NCBI RefSeq assembly: GCF_009765985.1
Contig: NZ_LMUM01000028.1
Span: 37,457-101,456, forward strand
DNA length: 64,000 nucleotides
Source: Acidobacterium sp. S8
Lineage (GTDB): Bacteria > Acidobacteriota > Terriglobia > Terriglobales > Acidobacteriaceae
Direction of reading: 5' to 3'
The translations under genes were made by a program, and so were the position numbers. Shown here piece by piece: positions 36,774-44,415 of this stretch. The first letter of the stretch is position 1; every line of letters begins with the position of its first letter. Under the pieces are notes generated by a model. That model had not been told where the DNA came from. It saw nothing but the letters and a program-made list of their open reading frames with translations, and searched no databases.

Positions 36774-37253
36774 TCAGCGCGCGGCTGCTGCTTTGCGCGC
36801 GGGAGGACGACTCTTTTTGGGCTCAGCCTCGGAAGATGCGCCGACCAGCTCCAGGCCCTTGTCTTCCGCCTTGCGCTTCTTGTCCTCGTGCGTCACCAGC
36901 AGGGCCTCGATCTGCACCAGCAGGTCCTGCGTATTCATCGGCTTCACCAGCATCTCGTCAGCGCCCTGCTCCCGCCAGTCTGAACCGGGCATCGGAAACG
37001 CTGTCAACATCGCAACCGCCGGCTGATACGGAGCCTTCTTCGCCGCCTGTACCACTTCCAGACCTGCGCTTTCGCTTTCCATGCGCATGTCGGTCATCAC
37101 CATATGGTAGGTGCCGTTCTTGATCTTCGATTTTGCTTCCCGCGCTGAGGCCGCTGTCTCTACTTCGAATCCATGAATCTCCAGCACCGCCTTCAATGTC
37201 AGCAGAATCGCAACCTCATCGTCTACCAATAAAATGCGCCGCTTCATACACAC
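36774..37253 (-). CDS. Response regulator receiver-domain protein
   Basis: CheY-like protein of 159 residues. The receiver domain covers about 5-125: acidic pocket D11/D12 (LLVDDE), phosphoacceptor D55 (MVMTDMRM), signalling threonine in AMLTAFPM and conserved lysine in MLVKPM. A short basic tail replaces an output domain, so it likely signals through protein contacts. No histidine kinase is near; it lies convergent with the zinc-ribbon gene. Confidence 0.92.
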   Translation of the reverse strand: MCMKRRILLVDDEVAILLTLKAVLEIHGFEVETAASAREAKSKIKNGTYHMVMTDMRMESESAGLEVVQAAKKAPYQPAVAMLTAFPMPGSDWREQGADEMLVKPMNTQDLLVQIEALLVTHEDKKRKAEDKGLELVGASSEAEPKKSRPPARKAAAAR

Positions 37254-37361
37254 TCCTAACCTTTACTTCACATCTGGGAAAAGAATACAGCTCCGACCGC
37301 AAACCACGTTTTGTCAGCTTACATGAGGGGCTGCCAAGCTGCCATTGTTACACTAAACAAC

Positions 37362-38684
37362 GTGGCAGAATACCATGTCGAGAACTTTGGATGCCGATCC
37401 AGCCGTTCGGACGGCGAAGCCATCGCCTCCGGACTGCGCCAGCGCGGACTGCGCCCTGCCACGGGCTTTTCTGAGGCAAATGTCGTCATCGTCAACACCT
37501 GTAGTGTCACCGCAGACGCTGATAGCGGGGCCCGGGCGTTCATTCGCCGCGTTCACCGCCAGAATCCGCAGGCAAAAATTGTGGTAACTGGATGTTATGC
37601 TCAGCGCGCCCCCGAGGAGCTTGTCGCGTTAAATGGCGTAAGTGCGGTCATCGGTAACAGCCACAAGTCTCTGGTTGCGCCAGGCATTACAGAACCATCG
37701 AGTTTCATCCCGCTCGCCCGTCTCGTCAACAACATTCCGGTCCTCGCCGACGAAAATTTCGCCCATGCCGATCTGGCGACGCTCCCCTTTGCCGAGGACG
37801 CTGGCCAGACCCGGCCAAATCTGAAGGTGCAGGATGGCTGCGGCAACCGCTGTTCCTTCTGCATCATTCCAGACACCCGCGGACCCAGCCGGTCAGTCTC
37901 TCTGACGGAATGCCTTTCCTCCGTCCAGCGGTTCGTCGCCAACAGTGGACAGGAATTAGTGCTTTCCGGCATTAACCTCGGCCGATGGGGCCGGGATCTG
38001 AAGCCCGTACACCCCTTCACCGATCTGGTCGCCGCCATTCTTGAGAAAACCGCGCTGCCTCGACTGCGCCTAAGCTCTATCGAACCAATGGATTGGACGC
38101 CGCAGCTGCTCGCGCTCTACGCCATGTATCCGGAGCGCCTCGCCCATCACGCGCACCTGCCGCTGCAGTCAGGATCTGACACGATCCTCCGGCGCATGTA
38201 CCGGCGCTATCGTCCTTGGCACTACGCGGAGAAAATACGGCAGATTCGCAATCTGCTGCCCGATGCCGCCATCGGAGCCGATGTCATGGTGGGTTTCCCA
38301 GGCGAAAGCGATGCGCTCTTTCAGGAAAGCTACGACTTCATCGCCAGACAGCCATTGACATATCTGCATCTTTTTCCATTTTCTCCGCGTCCCGGAACTC
38401 TGGCCGCGGCCATGCCGCCTGTTCCGGGGCGCATAGTCGAGGAACGCATGGCGAGCCTTCGTTCTCTCGCCGATCAGAAGAATTTGGCGTTCCGCCAGCG
38501 CTTTATCGGACGAAAATTGACAGCCGTCACACTCAAGGGCGGTCACCGGGATACCACCCCAGCGATTTCCAGTAATTTCATCAAAATAGAGGTTGCAACG
38601 CTCTGCCCGCCCAATCACACTATTCCGGTGCAGGTCACGGGCTTAAGCGAAGCCGGTCTTTATGCGAACCCGGTAAAAAATTAA
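37362..38684 (+). CDS. mtaB: tRNA (t6A37-C2) methylthiotransferase MtaB
   Basis: Radical-SAM enzyme adding a methylthio group to t6A37 in tRNAs reading ANN codons. Three cysteines for the auxiliary 4Fe-4S cluster lie in FGC, NTCS and TGCYAQ; the radical SAM cysteines are CGNRCSFC (Cx3Cx2C). A C-terminal TRAM-like domain (about 380-440) follows. The GTG at 37362 gives VAEYHVENFGC, aligned with homologue N-termini, and is preferred over ATG 37323 or TTG 37311, which add unconserved residues. 440 residues. Confidence 0.93.
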   Translation: MAEYHVENFGCRSSRSDGEAIASGLRQRGLRPATGFSEANVVIVNTCSVTADADSGARAFIRRVHRQNPQAKIVVTGCYAQRAPEELVALNGVSAVIGNSHKSLVAPGITEPSSFIPLARLVNNIPVLADENFAHADLATLPFAEDAGQTRPNLKVQDGCGNRCSFCIIPDTRGPSRSVSLTECLSSVQRFVANSGQELVLSGINLGRWGRDLKPVHPFTDLVAAILEKTALPRLRLSSIEPMDWTPQLLALYAMYPERLAHHAHLPLQSGSDTILRRMYRRYRPWHYAEKIRQIRNLLPDAAIGADVMVGFPGESDALFQESYDFIARQPLTYLHLFPFSPRPGTLAAAMPPVPGRIVEERMASLRSLADQKNLAFRQRFIGRKLTAVTLKGGHRDTTPAISSNFIKIEVATLCPPNHTIPVQVTGLSEAGLYANPVKN

Positions 38685-38828
38685 GGCCAGGTACGGGATG
38701 GGGCTGAATCTAAAATCTCGTCGATTTTCCCCTGATTCTTCTTGCCTGCAAGCAGCATCTCAAAATAATGGGCCCGCTTGTTATACTGAGTAGGTACGTG
38801 GCGCTGCCACAAACTTTGGAGGAAAACC

Positions 38829-39443
38829 ATCGCACAGTTAGATAAACGTTCGGCTAAGCAGTTTATCCGTATCAACGAAAGAATCCGCGCCCGTGAAGTG
38901 CGCGTGATCGACGACAAGGGCGAGCAGCTCGGCATCATGGTGCCATTCGACGCGTTGAAGATTGCGCGCGAGCGCGGTCTCGACCTGGTAGAAGTCTCAC
39001 CCACTGCAGTCCCGCCTGTCTGCCGCATCCAGGATTACGGCAAATTTCTCTACGAGAAAGACAAGAGCGAGCGAGCTGCGCGTAAAAAACAAAAAATTAT
39101 TGTCGTCAAGGAAGTCAAGTTCTCTGTCACCGTCGACGAGCACGACTATCAGACGAAGAAGAATCAGGCTGTCCGCTTCCTGACTGAAGGCGACAAGGTA
39201 AAAGCCTCGCTGCGTTTCAAAGGCCGCCAGATGGCCCACCGTGAGCTTGGGTACGCGATCATCAACCGGCTCATCCAGGACATCGGCGATGCCGGCTCAG
39301 TGGAGTTCATGCCGCGCATGGAAGGCACGACGCTTCACGCAATTCTTGCTCCTGGTAAAAAGGAAGCGCCGAAGAGGCCAGCCGCTCCCAAACCGCCTGT
39401 TGCGCAGGGAGCCATTCCGAATACCACCACGGCGCAGTCGTAA
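38829..39443 (+). CDS. infC: Translation initiation factor IF-3 with an AUC start codon
   Basis: IF-3, 204 residues, controls start-codon selection and ribosome recycling. The N-terminal domain INERIRAREVRVIDDKGEQL and the linker rich in lysine are diagnostic. In the correct frame there is no ATG, GTG or TTG between a stop at 38787 and GTG 38898, and starting there would delete about 23 conserved residues. ATC at 38829 lies 6 bases after GGAGG (38818-38822). E. coli infC likewise starts at the rare AUU and is autorepressed. A TATACT box is at 38782. rpmI-rplT do not follow directly. Confidence 0.92.
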   Translation: MAQLDKRSAKQFIRINERIRAREVRVIDDKGEQLGIMVPFDALKIARERGLDLVEVSPTAVPPVCRIQDYGKFLYEKDKSERAARKKQKIIVVKEVKFSVTVDEHDYQTKKNQAVRFLTEGDKVKASLRFKGRQMAHRELGYAIINRLIQDIGDAGSVEFMPRMEGTTLHAILAPGKKEAPKRPAAPKPPVAQGAIPNTTTAQS

Positions 39444-39459
39444 TTCGATCTCGCAATTG

Positions 39460-39487
39460 AAAAGGGGCGCGAAATCGCGCCCCTTTT
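39460..39487 (+). terminator. Intrinsic terminator of infC
   Basis: Thirteen-base perfect stem AAAAGGGGCGCGA / TCGCGCCCCTTTT with a minimal loop, directly after infC and followed by a T-rich tail. It confirms that infC is a separate transcript here rather than the start of an infC-rpmI-rplT operon. Confidence 0.9.
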
Positions 39488-39512
39488 GTCCTTAAACATC
39501 CAGAGAATCGAA

Positions 39513-39542
39513 GTCATCCTGAGCCGAGGCGCGAAGGATCTC
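39513..39542. repeat. Dispersed GTCATCCTGAGC-type repeat
   Basis: GTCATCCTGAGCCGAGGCGC followed by GAAGGATCTC, same family as 17281, 29508 and 47841. Placed after the infC terminator. Confidence 0.6.
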
Positions 39543-39582
39543 AGAAAAATATTCGCGCTTGGATGACCCCCTCATTACGACG

Positions 39583-40908
39583 TCAGTGCGAATAATTTCG
39601 CGCAAATGTATCGCCCGGCAATCCCTCATGCACCGCCTTACTTCGCAATCGAAAAGCATCTTCCTTTTCCATGGGCGACCCCAGAGTCACCAGATACGGC
39701 GCTCCATTCCCCTTCGGCGAGAAGACGCCGGCTTGCAGATCAGAGTGCTTATCGTTGATCGTTTTCGCCTTGTGCTCCGCCTGATCCTGGTGGTTATAGG
39801 TGTACGCCACTACCCGCCAATTCCCTGTCGTCGACGCAGCAGCCGGTGCAGCCGCGACCGGGACAGCGGGCGCCGGAGTCGGAACTGCAGCTTTTTTGGT
39901 CACCGTCTTCTCAGGAGTGGATGAAGCCAGGGGAGCCGCATCCGGAGGCGCCACCACAATTTGCCGCGGAGCTTCGGAACTGTGCATCATCCCATGCACG
40001 ACGAACGCCACAATCAGCAGGAGCACAACAAAGCCGCCCACGATCCATGCCGTGCTTTTTGGCAGGCTTCTACGCGCAGGCAACGGCTCGTCCTCCAGCA
40101 CAGCCTCGGTTTTCACCACAGGCTTCGCCACCGGCGCCGTCGCCACTACGGGTTTTTCCTGCTTCTCAGTTGTGGCAGGCCGTACAGGAGGCGCAGATGT
40201 CGCCGGTGCAACAGCAGGACGCAGCAAAGCGGCAATCTCATCCAGTGTCGCCAGCCCGCTCCACGCCCGCCGCACCACTTGTACAAACGTACGCGGCAGT
40301 TGTTGCAGCGAAGAATCGCTGGCATCCAGTGGTTGCCGGGGAACACGCTGCGTCAAGCACTGGTAAATCAAACTACCCAGTCCCTGCACATCACGCGCGG
40401 CATGCTGTGTGAAAGCAGCATCCGGAGCAATCAGTAGCAGGTGATCGCTGCGCAGCTTCACTGTGTCGCCGGCCGCCAGTACGCTCGCCGCTTCAATGCG
40501 TTCGCCTTCATGACGCACGCAAACCAGCCGCTCTTTGTGAATCGCAACCAGTGCGCCCACCACGCTCTCGGCAACTTCCTTTGTTTCTTCCGCAGTCAGA
40601 GCGCGAGTTCGCAGCACATCGTCCAGATTTTCCTCGGTGAATTCCATCACCGCATACACTAGCGGCGTTTCACGCAGGCTCGTAGTCCCCGCTTCCAGGA
40701 TCGCGGCAACGTTCCTGTCTTTGACCTTCTCCGCAGCCCGCAGCCTTTCCAGCAACGCCGCTTCATCGTTCAACGACTCGGTCAGGCTGATGACAGCCGG
40801 CTGCTCATCGAACTTCGTCTCAAACCATCCGCATCTTCCCTCGGAACGCACCAGCTTCCCCAGCGAATAGCGGCCTTCTACAACGTCAGACTCAAAATCA
40901 CTCCACAA
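39583..40908 (-). CDS. Pseudokinase-like domain with transmembrane helix and SPOR domain
   Basis: Protein of 441 residues. The first 235 residues look like a degenerate eukaryote-type Ser/Thr kinase: helix pattern around VAESVVGALVAIHKERLV replaces HRD, and I find neither the AVK lysine nor DFG. A Pro/Ala-rich linker, one membrane helix (about 287-305), another Pro/Ala linker and a C-terminal SPOR domain (about 365-441, NWRVVAYTYNHQDQAEHKAK) follow. SPOR domains bind denuded peptidoglycan at the division site, so the protein probably links an intracellular pseudokinase to septal cell wall. Confidence 0.8.
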   Translation of the reverse strand: MWSDFESDVVEGRYSLGKLVRSEGRCGWFETKFDEQPAVISLTESLNDEAALLERLRAAEKVKDRNVAAILEAGTTSLRETPLVYAVMEFTEENLDDVLRTRALTAEETKEVAESVVGALVAIHKERLVCVRHEGERIEAASVLAAGDTVKLRSDHLLLIAPDAAFTQHAARDVQGLGSLIYQCLTQRVPRQPLDASDSSLQQLPRTFVQVVRRAWSGLATLDEIAALLRPAVAPATSAPPVRPATTEKQEKPVVATAPVAKPVVKTEAVLEDEPLPARRSLPKSTAWIVGGFVVLLLIVAFVVHGMMHSSEAPRQIVVAPPDAAPLASSTPEKTVTKKAAVPTPAPAVPVAAAPAAASTTGNWRVVAYTYNHQDQAEHKAKTINDKHSDLQAGVFSPKGNGAPYLVTLGSPMEKEDAFRLRSKAVHEGLPGDTFARNYSH

Positions 40909-41051
40909 AACGGCAATCTCTCTTTATGAATTTCGTTCGTATGTATCGAGACGTGGCCATGCGCGGGCACGCTTCGGCACCCTCACGCAAACGGCGGATC
41001 AGGCAGGGAAAAAAGAAGAAAATGAGCAATATCCTGTTTTATCAACAGGCG

Positions 41052-41363
41052 CTACGCTACTGAACTTTCAGGAGCAGCCGTGAGCCGCGGCGCAGTACTG
41101 GCTCTCGCCAACAACTGCATGCCCTCCTGAGCCAGTTCGCGCGCCATTTTGCGCAGCTCATTCGGACGTTCGTTATGGATGTTGGTTAACTGGAACAATG
41201 CCACTGCAGCTTTCAGCTTCGCCACGCCTTCAAATGCTGCGGAGCCCGCGCCATTAGCGGCCTGCACAACATTATCAATCGTGACTTTGAAGACGTCGTC
41301 GCCTTCAATCACAAACGCTACAAGGTATTTTTCCGGCGCTGGGTTGTACGGATTGGTCGCCAT
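41052..41363 (-). CDS. Hypothetical small cytoplasmic protein
   Basis: Protein of 103 residues, ATG start, no membrane segment: a short beta-rich start (KYLVAFVIEGDDVFKVTIDN) followed by helices. Divergent from the lysozyme gene across a 348-base gap. I do not recognise it. The gap holds the palindrome at 41648 and otherwise nothing I can support. Confidence 0.55.
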   Translation of the reverse strand: MATNPYNPAPEKYLVAFVIEGDDVFKVTIDNVVQAANGAGSAAFEGVAKLKAAVALFQLTNIHNERPNELRKMARELAQEGMQLLARASTAPRLTAAPESSVA

Positions 41364-41647
41364 GTCACAGATCCTTCATTGAGGGGATACCGGATACTTC
41401 GATGCACTCAGCCAGCAAAAACGCTGCGTACACGTTGTACCTTTCATCGTTAGTAAAGAACAGATGATGAGCAAAATGCTAATGCTCTCCGCATTTTTCA
41501 TGTGTCAGTTTTGATTCCCCCTTCATTCACGCGCGTGTTTGAGCACCGAAACCTAACCGGAAAGAAGACCGACACAACTTTTTGGCAATCAGAGGCTGCT
41601 TAAACAGACACTAAGGATACGATCGCAAGACGATAGCACACCATTCA

Positions 41648-41664
41648 CCAGCATGCTATGCTGG
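41648..41664. promoter_or_regulatory. Palindrome upstream of the lysozyme gene
   Basis: CCAGCAT GCT ATGCTGG, a perfect inverted repeat of seven bases around three, 48 bases before the lysozyme start. It could be a repressor or activator site or a short hairpin; the regulator is unknown. Confidence 0.45.
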
Positions 41665-41711
41665 CTGCCAACTTCCCCCATAGTGACAAACCCTTGCGGA
41701 AAGGATCACGC

Positions 41712-42188
41712 ATGAGCGTCAACAATTTCACCTACAGCAAAGATGGGCTCACACTCACCGAGCAGTTCGAAGGCTGCGAGTACACCGCCTATCAGGATCA
41801 GGTCGGCGTATGGACAATCGGCTATGGACACACCGGCAGCGGCGTTGCCGCAGGACTCACCATTACCCAGGATCAGGCCGATGCCCTGTTATTGAGCGAT
41901 GTAGCCGCCGCATGCGCCTATGTGAATCAAGTCGTCAGTATCGCTCTCGTTCAGGAAGAGTTCGATGCCCTCGTTGATTTCGTCTTCAACCTCGGTCGCG
42001 GAGCCTTCGCCGGGTCCACTCTTCTCAGAGAGCTCAACGCCGGCAACTTCACCGCCGCTGCCGCCCAATTCGATGCCTGGGATCACGCCGGAGGCCAGGT
42101 CGTAGCAGGACTGCTGCGCCGCCGCCAGGCCGAGACAGATCTCTTTGAGAGCGGCTTAACATCGCAAAGCAATGTCACCAATGGCTAA
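41712..42188 (+). CDS. GH24 (T4-type) lysozyme without a signal peptide
   Basis: Peptidoglycan-cleaving lysozyme of 158 residues. Active site E20, D29 and T35 in EQFEGCEYTAYQDQVG and then VWTIGYGHT have exactly the T4 spacing (E11, D20, T26). No signal peptide or membrane anchor is seen, so on its own the enzyme would stay in the cytoplasm and need a membrane pore to reach the wall. The stop overlaps the next gene, which encodes a two-helix membrane protein. Start ATG 41712 after GGAAAGGATCACGC. Confidence 0.9.
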   Translation: MSVNNFTYSKDGLTLTEQFEGCEYTAYQDQVGVWTIGYGHTGSGVAAGLTITQDQADALLLSDVAAACAYVNQVVSIALVQEEFDALVDFVFNLGRGAFAGSTLLRELNAGNFTAAAAQFDAWDHAGGQVVAGLLRRRQAETDLFESGLTSQSNVTNG

Positions 42189-42645
42189 CCCTGCCGCTCT
42201 TCCCGATACTCCGGCCTTCGGGCGCCTCGAAGACCAGATCAATTGGTACGGCAGCAAGAGCCGCAAAATGCGTGGCGCTTTCAAGCGGATTAAAGTTACC
42301 GAGATTCTCTCCGCCGCTTTAATCCCCTTCCTCGGCAGTTTGCCCTTCGACTGGCTGAAGCCTCATCTGGTCCTGATTACAGGTGCACTCGGCGTTCTCA
42401 TCACGATCCTCGAAGGCATCCTGCACCTGAATCAGTACCAGGAAAACTGGACCAACTACCGCTCGACTGCCGAAGCCCTCAAGCACGAAAAGTACCTCTA
42501 CCTGAGCCATGCCGGGCCTTATGCTGAAGCTGCGACACCCGATGCCATGCTTGCTGAGCGTGTCGAATCCCTGGTTTCACAGGAGCATTCGCAGTGGACC
42601 AATATTCAACAACAAAGCGTTAAAACACAAGGAACGACCAAGTGA
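42172..42645 (+). CDS. DUF4231/SLATT-type two-helix membrane protein
   Basis: Protein of 157 residues with two membrane helices (about 42-60 and 66-85) between soluble helices, and the family pattern LEDQINWYGSKSRKMRGAFK, then ITGALGVLITILEGI and WTNYRSTAEALKHEKYLYL. SLATT proteins were predicted to be pore-forming effectors in nucleotide-signalling conflict systems (Burroughs and colleagues). The start is ATG 42172 or 42181, overlapping the lysozyme stop by 8-17 bases. In this position it could act like a holin for the lysozyme, which is inference. Confidence 0.75.
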   Translation: MSPMANPAALPDTPAFGRLEDQINWYGSKSRKMRGAFKRIKVTEILSAALIPFLGSLPFDWLKPHLVLITGALGVLITILEGILHLNQYQENWTNYRSTAEALKHEKYLYLSHAGPYAEAATPDAMLAERVESLVSQEHSQWTNIQQQSVKTQGTTK

Positions 42646-42683
42646 TCGCCACCCTTTATCCATGATCTCCGAGAGAGACCGTC

Positions 42684-43334
42684 ATGCTAAAACCTATCTT
42701 CATCAGCGTGGGAAAGACCTTCACCCCCGAGCAGGAAGCTTTCGTTACGGCAGTTGAAAATTACCTGCACGCCCAGGGACTCGAACCACGCACCATCGGC
42801 AGAAACTACTTTCGCAACGATCAGCCTCTGAAAACCGTAACCGAATGCATGCAGGAGTGCGCCGGTGCCATTGTCATCGCTTTCGAGCGTATCCATGTGG
42901 ACAAGGGTTCAGAAAAGCGCGGCAGTCCAGACGCAACCGAACTCTCGCAGATCAATTTTCCAACCGTCTGGAACCAGATCGAAGCAGCCCTGGCTTACGC
43001 AACACATCGCCCTTTGCTCGTCCTCGTCGAAAACGGATTGAAACTCGAAGGCCTTCTCCAGACTGGATACGATTGGTGGGTCCAGCACGTGAACTTAAAT
43101 CAATCATCACTGCTTTCGTCGGAATTCGCGCAGGTCTTCAGTGATTGGAAAGCCCGTTGCACCGAAGCTCAGAACGCCCCTGCTGCGCCTCCTGCCGTCT
43201 CCGCAGCAGAGCTTTCTATCAAAGACCTTCTCGGAAGCCTGAAGGTAGGACAGCTCTGGGCACTTCTGGGAGCCCTGGCTGGCGTTTTATCTGCAGTGGC
43301 AACCGCAGCCTACAAGCTCGGGCAGGCGCACTGA
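42684..43334 (+). CDS. TIR-like Rossmannoid protein with C-terminal membrane anchor
   Basis: Protein of 216 residues. The N-terminal domain (about 1-155) opens with a TIR-like strand FISVGKTF, has GAIVIAFERI as a central strand and a helix WNQIEAALAYATHRPLLVLV. That helix lines up with RLEIASALLRNVPVIPVLV of the TIR protein next door, making E100 a candidate catalytic glutamate. A Pro/Ala linker (about 163-178) and one C-terminal membrane segment (190-209) follow. I do not recognise a named family. It lies 38 bases after the SLATT gene and ends 15 bases from the convergent TIR gene. Confidence 0.6.
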   Translation: MLKPIFISVGKTFTPEQEAFVTAVENYLHAQGLEPRTIGRNYFRNDQPLKTVTECMQECAGAIVIAFERIHVDKGSEKRGSPDATELSQINFPTVWNQIEAALAYATHRPLLVLVENGLKLEGLLQTGYDWWVQHVNLNQSSLLSSEFAQVFSDWKARCTEAQNAPAAPPAVSAAELSIKDLLGSLKVGQLWALLGALAGVLSAVATAAYKLGQAH

Positions 43335-43349
43335 TCTCTAACGAACCCG

Positions 43350-44342
43350 CTACTGTGCACGCACGAATTCAAACTGGTGAACTGTCCCGGGGCGTTGAGC
43401 ATACGCGTTGTTGATCGTCACATTGAGCTTCCCGTCGGTTCCTGCCGAGATCGACAACGTGGCCACGCGGCCTTTTTCCTGTCCGCTGTCATTCGACAGA
43501 AAGCTCCAGGTCGCCTTGGCCGTCTGTCCATCGAACGTGGCATTCTGTGTGCCCCAGTCGCAATTAGCCGGCTTGCAAACACCCCACGCATGAACGGCGA
43601 GTTGATTCCCTTCACCCGAAATGTCTAACTCCGCGACTGAGCCAAGCCCATTCGGATTCGTATCGGTCCAGTGTCCGTTGAGCGCCGATCCGCCGGACGG
43701 TTTATGCAGCACAAAGAAGATAACCAGGCCGATGACGACTACAGCTAAGGCGGCTGCTCCGGCAATTAGCGGCATCTTCGATTTTCTCTTCGCCGGGGCG
43801 GCGTCCGCAGCTGGATGAGGCGCTGGCAATTGTACCGGCACTGTCGCATGAACAGTATCGGTCTCCGTAGCCTTTGTCGCGTGCACATACTGCGTCAGCG
43901 CCTGAACCAGCAGCTGCACATCTGAATTCCACCGCGCATGCGTGATCTCGACGCTATTGCGATACGCGAAGTCTTTCAAATTGTCTGGAAGCTGGTCAGC
44001 ATGTGGCATGCGCGCATCGTGTACCAGCACAGGAATGACCGGAACATTGCGTAGCAGCGCAGAAGCAATCTCCAGCCTTACATAGTCATTCGAATCGTCA
44101 AGCCGCCGCTCACCGCTTGATCCCGTAATCGTCGTCCACTCCGGTCCAATGACCGCCAGTAGAACCCCGCAGCTCGAGACATTGTCATCAATCGCCTTAC
44201 GAAAATCCGTTCCCGGTCCGATACCGGCCACATCCATGAAAACGGCGTCTCCGCCAAAAGCCCGCGTAAGATCGTCAAAAAGTCGTCCAGCTTCGCCTTC
44301 CGTATCGTCACGGCGATAGCTGATGAAGATTGCGTGCGCCAC
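43350..44342 (-). CDS. TIR-domain protein with transmembrane helix and extracytoplasmic domain
   Basis: Protein of 330 residues starting at GTG 44342 after GGAGGAAAG; a 337-residue version from 44363 is less likely. TIR domain about 3-130 (AIFISYRRDDTEGEAG, FMDVAGIGPGTDF) with putative catalytic glutamate E91 in RLEIASAL, so it may cleave NAD or signal. A linker of about 50 residues, one membrane helix (190-214) and a C-terminal domain with VHAWGVCKPANCDWG follow, the latter probably periplasmic. TIR proteins with a membrane helix and outer domain look like sensor-effector fusions. Confidence 0.82.
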   Translation of the reverse strand: MAHAIFISYRRDDTEGEAGRLFDDLTRAFGGDAVFMDVAGIGPGTDFRKAIDDNVSSCGVLLAVIGPEWTTITGSSGERRLDDSNDYVRLEIASALLRNVPVIPVLVHDARMPHADQLPDNLKDFAYRNSVEITHARWNSDVQLLVQALTQYVHATKATETDTVHATVPVQLPAPHPAADAAPAKRKSKMPLIAGAAALAVVVIGLVIFFVLHKPSGGSALNGHWTDTNPNGLGSVAELDISGEGNQLAVHAWGVCKPANCDWGTQNATFDGQTAKATWSFLSNDSGQEKGRVATLSISAGTDGKLNVTINNAYAQRPGTVHQFEFVRAQ

Positions 44343-44415
44343 AGGTCTTTCCTCCGCCTGCACAGAATAGGTGGCATCTGCCCGAAGAGCAAGAAAATGT
44401 ATCTGCTACAGGCGG

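Noticed and set aside
38898..39443. infC starting at GTG 38898
   Set aside because: It would lose the conserved INERIRAREV N-terminus and has no ribosome binding site, while ATC 38829 has both.
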